Source: Phytobacter palmae (lineage in GTDB: Bacteria > Pseudomonadota > Gammaproteobacteria > Enterobacterales > Enterobacteriaceae). Taken from it: 64,000 nt of DNA. This document shows, one piece after another, positions 8,891 to 19,312 of this stretch. The translations under genes were made by a program, and so were the position numbers. The notes below the pieces were generated by a model. That model saw only the letters and a program-made list of their open reading frames with translations, was not told the DNA's origin and ran no database searches. The stretch covers positions 310,001 through 374,000 of the forward strand of contig FONB01000003.1 of NCBI GenBank assembly GCA_900112785.1. The letters are read 5' to 3'. How positions within the stretch are numbered: the first letter of the stretch is position 1; every line of letters begins with the position of its first letter.

Positions 8891-9910
8891 ATGCAAGCAC
8901 AGCCCCCCATTGATTTTCGCATTGCGGATGTCACGAGCGGTACGCAGCGCTTTACGCAGATTCGTAATCTGCTCGCGGACAGCGGCTTAGGCATGGACAA
9001 CGATATCACCACTTTCGTTGAAGCCTGGTCGGGACTCCGGCTGGTGGGTTGTGCGGGCCTGGCCGCCAATGTCATCAAATGTGTGGCGGTAGATGAAAAC
9101 CTGCGCGGAGAGAATCTCAGCGCTCGTTTACTGGCTGAGGTTGAACACCTCGCGCTTTCACGGGGCCATTTTCACCTGTTTCTGTGTACGCGCCCCTGTA
9201 ATAAGGAGCGCTTTGCGCACAGCGGATTCTGGCCAATTGCGCAGAGCGGCAACAACGCGGTGTTAATGGAAAATACGCCCTTTGGCATCAGCCGTTATTG
9301 CCGCTCCTTGCAGCCTTATCGCGTGGAAGGAAAGCGCATTGGGGCTATCGTGATGAACGCCAACCCGTTCACCCTTGGGCACCGCCATCTGGTGGAACAG
9401 GCGGCGCACTCCTGCGATCACATACATCTGTTTGTGGTTCAGGAAGATGCGTCCTTTTTCCCCTTCACGGACCGTCTGGACATGGTACGGGCAGGGGTCG
9501 CTCATCTGCCGAACGTGACCGTTCATAAAGGATCGGAATACATCATTTCGCGGGCGACATTTCCGGCCTATTTCCTCAAAGAGACCGGCAAGGTACAGCA
9601 GGCGTGGAGCGAAATTGATCTGTTGATTTTTCGCGACCACATCGCTCCTGCGCTGGGTATTACCCATCGATTCATCGGCTCAGAGCCGTTTTGCGATATT
9701 ACGCGCCAGTACAACCAGACTATGCACCGCCTGCTGACAGGCGCGGTAGAGGTGGTGGAGATCCCGCGCATCAAAGCCACGGGCAATGCCATCTCTGCCT
9801 CGGAAGTTCGCCGTCTGCTCAAGACGCACCAGTTTTCCCGTATTCGGGAAATAGTACCGGATACCACTTTCGTGCATCTCGAAACGCACTACAGCGCGGA
9901 AGTCGCTTAA
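8891..9910 (+). CDS. citC: [Citrate (pro-3S)-lyase] ligase, CitC
   Basis: CitC acetylates the thiol of the CitD prosthetic group with acetate and ATP, switching citrate lyase on. The 339-residue product has an N-terminal GNAT-like region (about 1-130, including VAVDENLRGENLSARLL). A nucleotidyltransferase domain follows, with the adenylyl-binding motif MNANPFTLGHRHLV, an xxGH signature, and later ISASEVRRLL. ATG 8891 is preceded by AAGGAAAG. It heads the citCDEFXG gene string, with citD 19 bases downstream. Confidence 0.94.
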   Translation: MQAQPPIDFRIADVTSGTQRFTQIRNLLADSGLGMDNDITTFVEAWSGLRLVGCAGLAANVIKCVAVDENLRGENLSARLLAEVEHLALSRGHFHLFLCTRPCNKERFAHSGFWPIAQSGNNAVLMENTPFGISRYCRSLQPYRVEGKRIGAIVMNANPFTLGHRHLVEQAAHSCDHIHLFVVQEDASFFPFTDRLDMVRAGVAHLPNVTVHKGSEYIISRATFPAYFLKETGKVQQAWSEIDLLIFRDHIAPALGITHRFIGSEPFCDITRQYNQTMHRLLTGAVEVVEIPRIKATGNAISASEVRRLLKTHQFSRIREIVPDTTFVHLETHYSAEVA

Positions 9911-9929
9911 AAAACTCAGGAAATAAATT

Positions 9930-10223
9930 ATGAAAATTGTTAGGGAGGCGCTGGCCGGGACTATGGAGTCCAGCGACCTGATGGTGAAAATAGCCCCCGC
10001 TGATGGCGAGCTGGACATCGTCATCCACAGTGAAGTGATTAAGCAGTTTGGCGATCAAATTCGTCATGTGGTCACCACCACGCTGCGCACCATGGAAGTC
10101 CACCAGGGACTGATCATTATCGAAGATAAAGGCGCGCTGGACTGTGTGATCCGCGCCCGCCTACAGAGCGCGGTATTACGCGCCAGTGACAGTGACAATA
10201 TTGACTGGGAGAAACTGCAATGA
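9930..10223 (+). CDS. citD: Citrate lyase acyl carrier protein, gamma subunit (CitD)
   Basis: The 97-residue carrier protein holds the prosthetic group triphosphoribosyl-dephospho-CoA on a serine. Ser14 in [10 protein letters not shown] matches the modified serine of the family. Conserved features QFGDQIR and [14 protein letters not shown] are present. Its stop overlaps the citE start by 4 bases (ATGA), consistent with coupled translation of the CitDEF complex subunits. Confidence 0.95.
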   Translation: MKIVREALAGTMESSDLMVKIAPADGELDIVIHSEVIKQFGDQIRHVVTTTLRTMEVHQGLIIIEDKGALDCVIRARLQSAVLRASDSDNIDWEKLQ

Positions 10224-11095
10224 AAAAGCTTCGTCGTAGCATGCTGTTTCTCCCGGGCGCCAACGCCGCCATGCTCTCCAACTCGTTTATTTACCGCCCG
10301 GACTCCATCATGTTTGACCTGGAAGATGCCGTGGCGCTGCGTGAAAAAGACACCGCACGTCTGCTGGTCTTTCATGCGCTGCAACACCCGATGTACGAAG
10401 ACATCGAAACTGTCGTTCGTATCAACCCGCTCAATACCCCGTTTGGCCTGAAAGATCTGGAAGCCGTGGTTCGCGCCGGGGTGGATGTCGTACGTCTGCC
10501 CAAGACCGACACGCCGGAAGATATTTACGAACTCGAACGCCATCTTGAACGCATCGAAATGGCCTGCGGGCGTGAAATCGGATCCACGAAGGTTATGGCG
10601 GCGATCGAATCCGCGATCGGCGTTATTAATGCGGTGGCGATCGCGCGCAGCTCTCAGCGCCTGATCGGCATTGCGCTGGCGGCGTTTGACTATGTGATGG
10701 ACATGCAAACCGAGCGCGGTGACGGCACCGAGCTGTTCTATGCCCGCTGCGCAGTACTGCATGCCGCGCGTGCCGCCGGGATCGATGCCTTTGACGTGGT
10801 GTGGTCGGACGTTAATGACGAAGCCGGTTTCCTGCGCGAAGTCGATCTGATCCGCAAAATGGGCTTTAACGGTAAGTCGCTGATCAACCCGCGTCAGATC
10901 GATCTGCTGCACAACGCTTATGCGCCAACGCAGCACGAAGTGGATCACGCGAAGTTAGTGATCGAAGCGGCAGAAGAGGGCGAACGCAACGGGCTGGGCG
11001 TGGTGTCGCTGAACGGTAAGATGATCGACGGCCCCATTATTAATCATGCGCGAATGGTGCTGGAACGTGCCGCCGCGTCCGGCGTGCGTCGGTAA
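10220..11095 (+). CDS. citE: Citrate lyase beta subunit (CitE)
   Basis: The 291-residue citryl-ACP lyase subunit splits citryl-ACP into acetyl-ACP and oxaloacetate. It belongs to the HpcH/HpaI TIM-barrel superfamily: [11 protein letters not shown] at the N-terminus, the metal-site segment [20 protein letters not shown], and [13 protein letters not shown] near the end. Length agrees with the family. It overlaps citD and precedes citF by 10 bases. Confidence 0.95.
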   Translation: MKKLRRSMLFLPGANAAMLSNSFIYRPDSIMFDLEDAVALREKDTARLLVFHALQHPMYEDIETVVRINPLNTPFGLKDLEAVVRAGVDVVRLPKTDTPEDIYELERHLERIEMACGREIGSTKVMAAIESAIGVINAVAIARSSQRLIGIALAAFDYVMDMQTERGDGTELFYARCAVLHAARAAGIDAFDVVWSDVNDEAGFLREVDLIRKMGFNGKSLINPRQIDLLHNAYAPTQHEVDHAKLVIEAAEEGERNGLGVVSLNGKMIDGPIINHARMVLERAAASGVRR

Positions 11096-11105
11096 GGACA
11101 GAACA

Positions 11106-12623
11106 ATGAATCAGACAGAGCTTCTCCACGTTAACTTTCCGCATCTGCGCGATTTAAAACCGTTCGATAGCGCCCATGCCAGCACGCCGTGGCTTGCCGA
11201 TCTCGACAGCAAACATAACCGCAAATTGTGCGCCACCCTTGAAGATGCCATTGCCCGCAGTGGCCTGAAAGACGGTATGACCATTTCGTTCCACCATGCG
11301 TTTCGCGAAGGCGATCGGGTGATCAACAATGTGGTGGAAATCCTGGCGAGACTGGGCTTTAAAGATCTGACGCTGGCCTCCAGCTCGCTGATGACCTGTA
11401 ACGAAAGCCTGATTGAACATATCAAAAACGGCGTTATCACCCGCATCTACACCTCCGGCATGCGCGGCAAGCTGGCAGACGCGATCTCTCATGGCTTGAT
11501 GGCGGAACCGGTGCAAATCCACTCGCACGGCGGTCGCGTGAAGCTGCTGCAGGATGGCGAGCTGAATATTGATGTCGCCTTCCTCGGCGTACCGTGCAGC
11601 GACGAGTTTGGTAATGCTAACGGCACACAGGGTAAATCCTGCTGCGGTTCGCTGGGTTATGCCATGGTCGATGCGCAATTCGCGAAAAAAGTGGTGTTGC
11701 TGACCGAAGAACTGGTGCCGTTCCCGAACATGCCCGCCAGCCTGGTACAGGATCAGGTGGATTACATCGTACAGGTCGAGAGCGTAGGCGACCCGGCGAA
11801 AATCAGCGTTGGCGCGGCTCGCGTGACCAGTAACCCGCGCGAACTGATGATTGCCCGTTATGCGGCAGACGTGATTGAACATTCCGGCTATTTCAAAAAT
11901 GGCTTCTCTATGCAGACGGGTTCCGGCGCCGCTTCGACGGCCTGTACACGTTTTATGGAAGAGAAAATGGAACGTCACGGCGTGAAAGCAAGCTTTGCGC
12001 TGGGCGGTATCACCGGTGGTCTGGTGTCTCTGCATGAAAAAGGTCTGGTAGCAAAACTGCTGGATACGCAGTGCTTTGACAGTGAGGCGGCAGCGTCGCT
12101 GGCGCGTAACCCGAACCACGTGGAAATCTCTACCAACGTTTACGCCAACCCAGGCAGTAAAGCGGCCTGCTGTGACCAACTGGACATCGTTATCCTCAGT
12201 GCGCTGGAAATCGACGTTGACTTCAACGTCAACGTCATCACCGGCTCCGATGGCGTGATGCGCGGCGCATCCGGCGGCCACTGCGACGTCGCTGCGGCAG
12301 CAAACTTGACCATCGTCGTGGCACCGCTTCTGCGCAGCCGTATCCCGACCGTGGTAAAACGCGTCACCACGCTGCTGACGCCGGGCGAAAGCATTGATGT
12401 GCTGGTTACCGACCACGGGATTGCCGTTAACCCGGCACGCCCGGAAATTCGCGAGCGCCTGGTGAATGCAGGGCTGAAAGTGGTGGATATCGAGGCACTG
12501 TACGCGCGTGCGATCTCGCTGACCGGGGCACCGAAACCCATTGAATTCACTGACCGTATCGTCGGGGTGATTCGCTATCGTGACGGCAGCGTGATTGACG
12601 TTGTGCGTCAGGTAAAGGAGTAA
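11106..12623 (+). CDS. citF: Citrate lyase alpha subunit (CitF)
   Basis: CitF is the acetyl-ACP:citrate CoA-transferase subunit, which swaps citrate for acetate on CitD. The 505-residue product is near the length of E. coli CitF. The start MNQTELLHVNFPHL at ATG 11106 follows a TAAGGACAG ribosome site; an upstream in-frame codon at 11046 lies inside citE and is rejected. Glycine-rich segments FQTGSGAAST-like (MQTGSGAAST) and GGITGGLVSLHE and the C-terminal SDGVMRGASGGHCD are typical of the family. Confidence 0.95.
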   Translation: MNQTELLHVNFPHLRDLKPFDSAHASTPWLADLDSKHNRKLCATLEDAIARSGLKDGMTISFHHAFREGDRVINNVVEILARLGFKDLTLASSSLMTCNESLIEHIKNGVITRIYTSGMRGKLADAISHGLMAEPVQIHSHGGRVKLLQDGELNIDVAFLGVPCSDEFGNANGTQGKSCCGSLGYAMVDAQFAKKVVLLTEELVPFPNMPASLVQDQVDYIVQVESVGDPAKISVGAARVTSNPRELMIARYAADVIEHSGYFKNGFSMQTGSGAASTACTRFMEEKMERHGVKASFALGGITGGLVSLHEKGLVAKLLDTQCFDSEAAASLARNPNHVEISTNVYANPGSKAACCDQLDIVILSALEIDVDFNVNVITGSDGVMRGASGGHCDVAAAANLTIVVAPLLRSRIPTVVKRVTTLLTPGESIDVLVTDHGIAVNPARPEIRERLVNAGLKVVDIEALYARAISLTGAPKPIEFTDRIVGVIRYRDGSVIDVVRQVKE

Positions 12624-12629
12624 CATCTC

Positions 12630-13169
12630 ATGACATTACTGACGCCCGTAAGAGCGGGCGTCAGCCTTGAAGCGCTGCTGACGGCAAAAGAAAACCGCGC
12701 AGCGCGTCAGGCTGACTGGCTCACTCATTATCACCATCCGGTTATCTCCCTGACGCTGGTTACCCCCGGCGCGCAGAAAGACAGTATCCGTTACCGTAAT
12801 ACCATGGGCGTGGCGCTACAGGCGTGCGATCAACTGTTATGGCAGAACCACTGGCCAGTGCTCGATCGCCAGGTGCTGTGGTTGCCGACCGGGGCGGAAG
12901 CTCTGTGGTGTGTTGACCATGCTGCGGCAGAAATTAAAGCCCAGTGTATTGAGCTGGAGCAGACACATCCGCTTGGCAGACTGTGGGATTTTGATGTGAT
13001 TTGCCCGAAAAACGGCCAGGTGGGACGTCAGTCTCTGGATCTCACTACCCGACGCTGTCTGGTCTGCGATGAGCCTGCCCACGGTTGCGCCCGTTCGCGC
13101 CGTCATCCCATGGAAGAGGTCGTGTCACGCGTGGAGACCCTGATCGATGGCTGGTTCGCTCGCGACTAA
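12630..13169 (+). CDS. citX: Apo-citrate lyase phosphoribosyl-dephospho-CoA transferase (CitX)
   Basis: CitX attaches the prosthetic group to Ser14 of CitD. The 179-residue product has the family's core motif region PLGRLWDFDVICP and the cysteine-containing segment RRCLVCDEPAHGCARSRRH. An AAAGGAG ribosome site lies before ATG 12630, 6 bases after the citF stop. The 3' end overlaps citG by 23 bases. Confidence 0.93.
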   Translation: MTLLTPVRAGVSLEALLTAKENRAARQADWLTHYHHPVISLTLVTPGAQKDSIRYRNTMGVALQACDQLLWQNHWPVLDRQVLWLPTGAEALWCVDHAAAEIKAQCIELEQTHPLGRLWDFDVICPKNGQVGRQSLDLTTRRCLVCDEPAHGCARSRRHPMEEVVSRVETLIDGWFARD

Positions 13170-13977
13170 ACTCGCCCGTTTTGATGTCTGGGCGCTGGCC
13201 GCCACGGCACTGCGTCTGGAAGTTAATCTCACCCCCAAACCGGGGCTGGTGGACATGGCGAACAACGGTTCGCACAGCGATATGGACCATGCGCTGTTTT
13301 TACGCAGCATCGACGCCATCACCCCCTGGTTTCGCGTCTTTGAAAAAGCCGGTTTCGAACATGCTTTAAAACCCGCCAGCGAGCAGTTGCGCTTATTGCG
13401 CCCGGCAGGAATGGCCTGCGAGCAGGCGATGTTCGAGGCGACTGACGGCGTTAACACTCATAAAGGCGGCATCTTTTCCCTCGGCCTGATCTGCTTTGCG
13501 GCAGGGCGTTTACGTGGGCAGAATCGCCTGGTCTGCGCGGAGTCTGTCTGCCAGCAGGTAGCCGCAATCTGCAAAGGGCTGGTAGCGCGGGAGCTGGCTT
13601 CCCGCACGCATGCAATAACAGCCGGTGAAAAACAGTATCAACAGTTTGGCCTGACCGGCGCGCGCGGTGAGGCGGAACTGGGCTTTCCCACGGTACGGCA
13701 ACATGTGCTGCCGTACTGGTATCAGGAGGCGGGTGAACGGCGTTTTCACCATGCATTGCTGCGTTTAATGGCGGTAAATCCCGACAGCAATCTGGTCTCC
13801 CGCGGCGGTATCGACGGGCTGTGTTATGTTCAGGAATATGCGCAGACGCTGTTAAAAAATGGCTGGAACATGGCGCGCCTGCAGGAGATGGACAGAGCCT
13901 TAATCAGCCGTAACCTCAGCCCCGGCGGCAGCGCCGATCTGCTGGCGGCCTCGTATGTGCTGGCGACGCTGGGTTAG
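13147..13977 (+). CDS. citG: Triphosphoribosyl-dephospho-CoA synthase (CitG)
   Basis: CitG makes the citrate lyase prosthetic group precursor from ATP and dephospho-CoA. The 276-residue protein has the family blocks LEVNLTPKPGLVDMANNGSH, TDGVNTHKGGIFSLGL, RGEAELGFPTV and LSPGGSADLLAA. The ATG at 13147 lies within the end of citX, so translation is probably coupled. It is the last gene of the cluster; a 16-base perfect palindrome (TGGAGGTTAACCTCCA, 13981-13996) follows just after the stop. Confidence 0.94.
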   Translation: MAGSLATKLARFDVWALAATALRLEVNLTPKPGLVDMANNGSHSDMDHALFLRSIDAITPWFRVFEKAGFEHALKPASEQLRLLRPAGMACEQAMFEATDGVNTHKGGIFSLGLICFAAGRLRGQNRLVCAESVCQQVAAICKGLVARELASRTHAITAGEKQYQQFGLTGARGEAELGFPTVRQHVLPYWYQEAGERRFHHALLRLMAVNPDSNLVSRGGIDGLCYVQEYAQTLLKNGWNMARLQEMDRALISRNLSPGGSADLLAASYVLATLG

Positions 13978-13980
13978 CTG

Positions 13981-13996
13981 TGGAGGTTAACCTCCA
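13981..13996. repeat. 16-base perfect palindrome after citG
   Basis: TGGAGGTTAACCTCCA is self-complementary and begins 3 bases after the citG stop. With no loop it is a poor hairpin, so it may be chance or a protein site rather than a terminator. Confidence 0.4.
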
Positions 13997-14001
13997 GTCA
14001 T

Positions 14002-14033
14002 AAAAAAGCCCGGTGGCATAACGCGCACCGGGC
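14002..14033 (-). terminator. Rho-independent terminator of nupG
   Basis: On the minus strand GCCCGGTG pairs with CACCGGGC (14026-14033 with 14008-14015), followed by a run of six T (complement of 14002-14007). It lies 20 bases after the nupG stop. The stem has a boxC/REP-like GCCCGGTGGC sequence and may also stop transcription from citG. Confidence 0.75.
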
Positions 14034-14053
14034 AGGCATTAAATCAATCAGGC

Positions 14054-15307
14054 TTACGCTTTCTGCGCTACGCCAGCCGCTTGCGGAACATGTTTGTATT
14101 TGAACATTGCCATAAACGCAAAGGCCAGAACCACGGAGTAGCCGGCGAAAATCAGCCACACGGTTTTCCAGTCGGTTGCGCCCGCAACGGTGTACATTTC
14201 AACCACTTTACCGCTCGCCATGCCGCCGAGAATACAGCCGAAGCCGTTAGTCATCATCAGCAGCATACCCTGCGCACTGGCACGGATAGCCGGGTTCACT
14301 TCTTTCTCTACAAATACAGAACCAGAGATATTGAAGAAGTCGAACGCACAACCGTAAACGATCATGGAGAGGACCAGCAGGACGGTGCCGAACGGGGTCG
14401 GATCGCCGTAAGCGAACAGGCCGAAACGCAGCATCCAGGCAACGATACTCATCAGCATGACGTTCTTAATGCCGTAACGGCCCAGGAAGAACGGAATAGC
14501 CAGGATAAAGATGGTTTCTGAAATCTGCGAAATGGACATCAGCACAGAGGCGTGCGTCACGATGAAGCTATTTGCGAACAGCGGATTTGAGTCGAAGCTG
14601 TGCAGGAAGGTGTTACCAAACATATTGGTAATCTGCAGTTCTGCGCCCAGCAGCATGGAGAAGATAAAGAAAATGGCCATGCGTTTGTTTTTGAACAGCG
14701 CGAAAGCGTTCAGCCCCAGCATTTCCACCCAGGTCTGGTTTTTCTGAGTGTTGCTTACCGGCATATGCGGCAGGGTCAGGGAGAACAGGCTCAGCAGCAG
14801 GGAGAGCACAGCACCGATATAGAGCTGCATATGGCTCAGCTCGAAGCCAGAGAAGCTCACCGCCCACATCGCCAGAATAAAGCCGATGGTGCCCCAGATA
14901 CGAATCGGTGGGAAGTCCGTAACGATGTCATAACCGGCATTTTGCAGACGTGCGTAAGAGATGGTGTTTACCAGGCCCAGAGTTGGCATATACGCCAGCG
15001 AGTTGAGCAGGATAACCGCAAACATCGCACCCGGTGTGGTCACACCCGCGGCGATAAACAGGGTAATAGCACCCACCAGGTGGCAGATGGCGTAAACCCA
15101 TTTCGCGCTCAGCCATTTATCGGCCACGATACCCAGCAACGCAGGCATAAAGACCGATGCAATACCCAGGGAGCTATAGACCGCGCCAATTTCCGCACCC
15201 TGGAATTTCAGGGTGACGAACATATAAGAGCCGAGCGTAGTCAGCCAGCTCCCCCACAGGCAGAACTGCAGGAAGATAATCACTTTAAGCTGCAGCTTAA
15301 GATTCAT
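14054..15307 (-). CDS. nupG: Nucleoside:H+ symporter NupG
   Basis: The 417-residue inner-membrane permease imports purine and pyrimidine nucleosides with protons. It starts MNLKLQLKVIIFLQFCLWGSW and has about 12 hydrophobic helices, the pattern of the nucleoside:H+ symporter family of the MFS; E. coli NupG is almost the same length. A GAGGAAA ribosome site precedes the ATG. It normally follows speC directly in E. coli; here the cit cluster separates them. A CRP-like site lies about 150 bases upstream, in line with known CRP/CytR/DeoR control. Confidence 0.95.
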   Translation of the reverse strand: MNLKLQLKVIIFLQFCLWGSWLTTLGSYMFVTLKFQGAEIGAVYSSLGIASVFMPALLGIVADKWLSAKWVYAICHLVGAITLFIAAGVTTPGAMFAVILLNSLAYMPTLGLVNTISYARLQNAGYDIVTDFPPIRIWGTIGFILAMWAVSFSGFELSHMQLYIGAVLSLLLSLFSLTLPHMPVSNTQKNQTWVEMLGLNAFALFKNKRMAIFFIFSMLLGAELQITNMFGNTFLHSFDSNPLFANSFIVTHASVLMSISQISETIFILAIPFFLGRYGIKNVMLMSIVAWMLRFGLFAYGDPTPFGTVLLVLSMIVYGCAFDFFNISGSVFVEKEVNPAIRASAQGMLLMMTNGFGCILGGMASGKVVEMYTVAGATDWKTVWLIFAGYSVVLAFAFMAMFKYKHVPQAAGVAQKA

Positions 15308-15453
15308 GTTAGTTTCCTCACCGAAGGAGTCTGATAGATGTTGGAATTAAGACAATTACTGTTGTTATGTGGGGCGATTCTATCATTGAAGCCGGGGCGA
15401 GATTGTTACATCCGACATATAAATGCAAACTTGATATGGTTGCAGTCGAATAT

Positions 15454-15469
15454 AGTGACGTTCGTCACA
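15454..15469. promoter_or_regulatory. CRP-like site upstream of nupG
   Basis: On the minus strand the sequence is TGTGA-CGAACG-TCACT, one mismatch from the CRP consensus. CRP activation of nupG is established in E. coli. Confidence 0.6.
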
Positions 15470-15508
15470 TTTGTGTGCGGGGGATACCGGGATTCAAAGG
15501 GAATACTT

Positions 15509-15536
15509 ATCCCCTCCCGCTAAAACGGAAGGGGAT
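15509..15536 (-). terminator. Hairpin after mltC
   Basis: An 11-base stem (15509-15519 with 15526-15536, one G-T wobble) with a short A-rich loop lies 10 bases after the mltC stop. A weak T-containing stretch follows on the minus strand, so it is probably the mltC terminator. Confidence 0.55.
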
Positions 15537-15546
15537 AAATCACCTC

Positions 15547-16635
15547 TTACTTCGTGCGACGATAGCTTTTTTGCGCAGTATTCACTTTATAAAGATAGTT
15601 GCGCGACTCCGCAGAAGGGTGGCGTGTGGTCAGGGTGGAATAGACATCGCCCGGCGCCATCGTGTTGATGATATTCGCGGCCTGCACTTTGTCGCTGGAG
15701 AAGACACGCAAAACGCTACCCGCACCGCCATTGTAAGCCGTGATGACGGCATAACGGCGTGAAGTGGGGTTGGTTATCCCGGAAAGATAGACATTATTCA
15801 ACATTGCCAGGTAAGCCGTGCCGGTATCGATATTGCTTTCCGGATCGAAAAGATAACTGCGGCTCGGAGTGCCGGATTTGCCCTGTGCGCGGAATACATC
15901 CCGACCGGCACTATGCTGCACTACCTGCATCAGCCCCAGCGCGTCGGAGCGGCTGACCGCATAGGGGTTAAATGACGATTCGGTCTGCATAATTGCCAGA
16001 ATCAGCGACTCGTCAACGCCATAGCGACGAGCGGCCTGATGTACCATACCGATATATTTATGCGCACGTTTATCCAGGTGGTTTGGCACCAGATTAAACG
16101 TCACGCTGTAGATGATTTTTAGCCCGACGCTGCGTTTTTGCAGCCGCGTTGTCAGCAGGTAATCCGCGAAGCTGGTTGCGCGTCCGATCCAGCGAATAGG
16201 CTGGCCCGTGTTATCCACTACCTGGCCATACAGGAACGGTTCTCTGGAAATCTGGATATCATCAGCGTCGGAATAGAGATCGATAGAGCCGGGATCATCA
16301 CCCATCAGCAGGGTTTTGATAATGGCCTGGCGCAAATGTGCCGTAGGATCGGTGCCGGAGATGGTCTCGACGGTGATGGTGCCTTCGTCGAAGTTAATGT
16401 GGCTTCGGGTTTGGTACTGATCGGTGTATTTGACGTAATCTTTTGGACCGGCAATCAGTACTTCGCTAAACCCCCATAAATTCTCAATATTGTGGGCGAA
16501 CTGCCCCATTAAAATGTCAAAACCGTTGGTATCTTTAACCCAGGCTTCGTTATAGGTCTCGCCATTTTTATCTGAGCTGGAACAAGAAATAAGCAACGGC
16601 GCAATGATCGCTAGCGCTAAAAATTTTCTCATCAT
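15547..16635 (-). CDS. mltC: Membrane-bound lytic murein transglycosylase C (MltC)
   Basis: MltC is an outer-membrane lipoprotein that cleaves peptidoglycan glycan strands to 1,6-anhydromuropeptides. A signal peptide with lipobox LLISC (Cys18) is followed by the family N-terminal domain and a lysozyme-like SLT domain. The catalytic Glu lies in [17 protein letters not shown], followed by GLMQVVQ and the AYNGGAGSV segment. The product has 362 residues, or 361 if the second ATG (16632) is used. It is last in the mutY-yggX-mltC string. Confidence 0.95.
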   Translation of the reverse strand: MMRKFLALAIIAPLLISCSSSDKNGETYNEAWVKDTNGFDILMGQFAHNIENLWGFSEVLIAGPKDYVKYTDQYQTRSHINFDEGTITVETISGTDPTAHLRQAIIKTLLMGDDPGSIDLYSDADDIQISREPFLYGQVVDNTGQPIRWIGRATSFADYLLTTRLQKRSVGLKIIYSVTFNLVPNHLDKRAHKYIGMVHQAARRYGVDESLILAIMQTESSFNPYAVSRSDALGLMQVVQHSAGRDVFRAQGKSGTPSRSYLFDPESNIDTGTAYLAMLNNVYLSGITNPTSRRYAVITAYNGGAGSVLRVFSSDKVQAANIINTMAPGDVYSTLTTRHPSAESRNYLYKVNTAQKSYRRTK

Positions 16636-16710
16636 TCCGGAAGTATTGTTGGTTGGATAAATGACCCTGAATCAGGCCGCAGAGGGGTATCCATCACTGC
16701 GGCCATGACA

Positions 16711-16998
<288 letters not shown>

Positions 16999-17013
16999 TT
17001 ACTCGGCGCGGCC

Positions 17014-18066
17014 TTACATCGCCACGCCGATACGTAATTGTTGTAACAGGCGCTCCACGGGGGCTGCCAGACCCACTGACGGCGGCTGCGCTAAGTTATA
17101 CCAAAGACCTGTACCTTCATCCATGCAAGAACTGAACGAGGACACGGTAAGCCACACAGGCACAATATCCAGATGGAAATGGCTGAATGTGTGGCGAAAC
17201 GCAATCAGTTGGCTGAGATTATCGGCCTTAATCTGACGTTGCGCCAGCCAGTCACGTAATGACTCTTCATCTTCGAACTGCGGAAAACAGAACAAGCCGC
17301 CCCATAACCCAACCGGCGGACGCTGTTGCAGGAAGACCTGATCGCCTTGTTGCATCAGTAAGAAGTAGGCGGTGCGTTCCGGCAGCGTTTGCTTTGGTTT
17401 TTTGCCAGGATACTCGGCCCATGAGTGATTTGCGTAGGCAATACAACCTGTTTGTAGCGGGCAAAGCGTACATTTAGGCTTTGAGCGTGTACAGACCATG
17501 GCGCCTAAATCCATCATCGCCTGGTTAAAACGTTCCACGCCTTTGGCTGGGGTCACCTGTTCGGCCAGATCCCACAGCCGTTTCTCGACCTCTTTCTTAC
17601 CAGGCCAGCCAGCAACCGCGTAGCAGCGTGCAAGGACACGTTTTACGTTACCGTCGAGGATCGCAAAGTGTTTGCCCAGCGATAAGGAAAGAATGGCACC
17701 GGCAGTCGATCGTCCAACGCCTGGCAGGGCGGCAACTTCGTCAAAGGTTTGCGGGAAGACGCCCCCATGAACCTCGGCCACCTGTTTTGCCGCCTTATGC
17801 AGATTGCGCGCACGGGCGTAATAGCCGAGCCCCGTCCATAAATGCAGCACTTCATCAAGTGGTGCATTCGCCAGATCGCTGACGGTAGGGAACCGCGCCA
17901 TAAAACGTTCAAAATAAGGGATGACGGTTGCGACCTGCGTCTGTTGCAACATCACTTCGGACAGCCATACTTTGTAAGGCGTTTTTTCAATTTGCCAGGG
18001 CAGGGTTTTGCGCCCGTATTTGTCGTACCAGTCCAGAACCTGGGCTGAAAATTGAGACGCTTGCAT
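17014..18066 (-). CDS. mutY: Adenine DNA glycosylase MutY
   Basis: MutY removes adenine mispaired with 8-oxoguanine or guanine. At 350 residues it equals the E. coli length when started at ATG 18066 ([18 protein letters not shown]); the frame stays open upstream, but that extension is not family-like. The HhH motif [13 protein letters not shown], the catalytic Asp in [11 protein letters not shown], the [4Fe-4S] cysteines [17 protein letters not shown] and a C-terminal NUDIX-like recognition domain are present. It is divergent from trmB. Confidence 0.96.
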   Translation of the reverse strand: MQASQFSAQVLDWYDKYGRKTLPWQIEKTPYKVWLSEVMLQQTQVATVIPYFERFMARFPTVSDLANAPLDEVLHLWTGLGYYARARNLHKAAKQVAEVHGGVFPQTFDEVAALPGVGRSTAGAILSLSLGKHFAILDGNVKRVLARCYAVAGWPGKKEVEKRLWDLAEQVTPAKGVERFNQAMMDLGAMVCTRSKPKCTLCPLQTGCIAYANHSWAEYPGKKPKQTLPERTAYFLLMQQGDQVFLQQRPPVGLWGGLFCFPQFEDEESLRDWLAQRQIKADNLSQLIAFRHTFSHFHLDIVPVWLTVSSFSSCMDEGTGLWYNLAQPPSVGLAAPVERLLQQLRIGVAM

Positions 18067-18215
18067 GGTCACCAACATTGCGTTAACAGGGTGGGTGATT
18101 GCAGCACAGCGGCATGAACGTGTAAACCGGAACTTTCCGGTGCTTTCATCTTGCATACTGTATCGAACTTTGGATAATGCCCGTTTCCTGAACACTCTCA
18201 CAAGCAGACTCATTT

Positions 18216-18935
18216 ATGAATAACGACGTCATCTCACCAGAATTTGATGAAAACGGCCGCCCGCTGCGCCGTATCCGCAGCTTTGTCCGCCGCCAGGGGC
18301 GCCTGACCAAAGGGCAACAGCACGCGCTTGATAATTACTGGCCGGTGATGGGTGTTGAGTTTGCTGAACAGCCGCTCGATTTTGCCGCCCTGTTTGGCAA
18401 TAACGGGCCGGTGACGCTGGAAATTGGCTTTGGCATGGGGGCATCGCTGGTGGAAATGGCGAAAACCCGTCCGGAGCAGAACTTTTTAGGTATTGAAGTA
18501 CATTCACCGGGTGTGGGCGCCTGCCTCTCTTCCGCCCATGAAGAGGGCGTCGGGAACCTGCGTGTGATGTGCCATGATGCCGTTGAAGTGCTGCACAAAA
18601 TGATTCCTGACAACTCATTAAACATGGTTCAGCTCTTTTTCCCTGACCCGTGGCATAAAGCACGTCATAATAAGCGCCGTATCGTTCAGGTGCCGTTTGC
18701 TGAACTGGTGAAGAGCAAGCTGAAACTGGGCGGCGTATTTCATATGGCGACAGACTGGGAAGCCTACGCAGAGCACATGCTGGAAGTGATGTCATCTCTG
18801 GATGGTTATCAGAATCTGTCGTCGACGAAAGATTATGTGCCGCGCCCGGATTCACGCCCGGTAACCAAATTTGAACAACGTGGTCATCGTCTTGGCCACG
18901 GCGTATGGGACTTAATGTTCGAGAGGGTAAAATAA
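18216..18935 (+). CDS. trmB: tRNA (guanine-N7-)-methyltransferase TrmB
   Basis: TrmB makes m7G46 in tRNA using S-adenosylmethionine. The 239-residue protein matches the E. coli length. It has the SAM-binding motif [27 protein letters not shown] and the signature [18 protein letters not shown]. Its TAA shares one base with the yggL ATG, so the two are likely coupled. Confidence 0.96.
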   Translation: MNNDVISPEFDENGRPLRRIRSFVRRQGRLTKGQQHALDNYWPVMGVEFAEQPLDFAALFGNNGPVTLEIGFGMGASLVEMAKTRPEQNFLGIEVHSPGVGACLSSAHEEGVGNLRVMCHDAVEVLHKMIPDNSLNMVQLFFPDPWHKARHNKRRIVQVPFAELVKSKLKLGGVFHMATDWEAYAEHMLEVMSSLDGYQNLSSTKDYVPRPDSRPVTKFEQRGHRLGHGVWDLMFERVK

Positions 18936-19261
18936 TGGCAAAGAACCGTAGTCGTCGTCTGCGTAAAAAGATGCACATTGACGAATTTCAGGAGATCGGT
19001 TTTTCCGTCAAATGGCGTTTTCCGGAAGGCACCACTGAAGAACAGATCGATCAGCTGGTTGATAAGTTTATCAGCGAAGCCGTTGAAGCTAATGGTCTGA
19101 TCTTCGGCGGTAGCGGCTTCCTGGCATGGGAAGGTCTGGTCTGCAAACCGAACATTGGTCATTGTACCGAAGAAGACCAGGCGCTGGTTCGTAAATGGCT
19201 TGAGGAGCACAAATTCGAAGAGGTCAGCGTCAGCGAACTTTTCGATATTTGGTGGGACTAA
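18935..19261 (+). CDS. yggL: YggL, DUF469 protein (ribosome-associated)
   Basis: This 108-residue basic-N-terminal protein starts [19 protein letters not shown]. Homologues associate with the 50S ribosomal subunit. The start at 18935 follows GAGAGGG and overlaps the trmB stop by one base; the frame extends 10 codons further upstream inside trmB, which I reject. It ends SELFDIWWD like the E. coli protein. Confidence 0.92.
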   Translation: MAKNRSRRLRKKMHIDEFQEIGFSVKWRFPEGTTEEQIDQLVDKFISEAVEANGLIFGGSGFLAWEGLVCKPNIGHCTEEDQALVRKWLEEHKFEEVSVSELFDIWWD

Positions 19262-19312
19262 GAATGAAAGGGTCGGCAAATGCCGGCCCATTTTGTCTCT
19301 ACAGGAGTGGTT

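Noticed and set aside
11154-12626. A 490-codon open frame on the minus strand
   Set aside because: It is antisense to citF, His/Gln/Arg-rich and without family features; it mirrors codon bias of the real gene.
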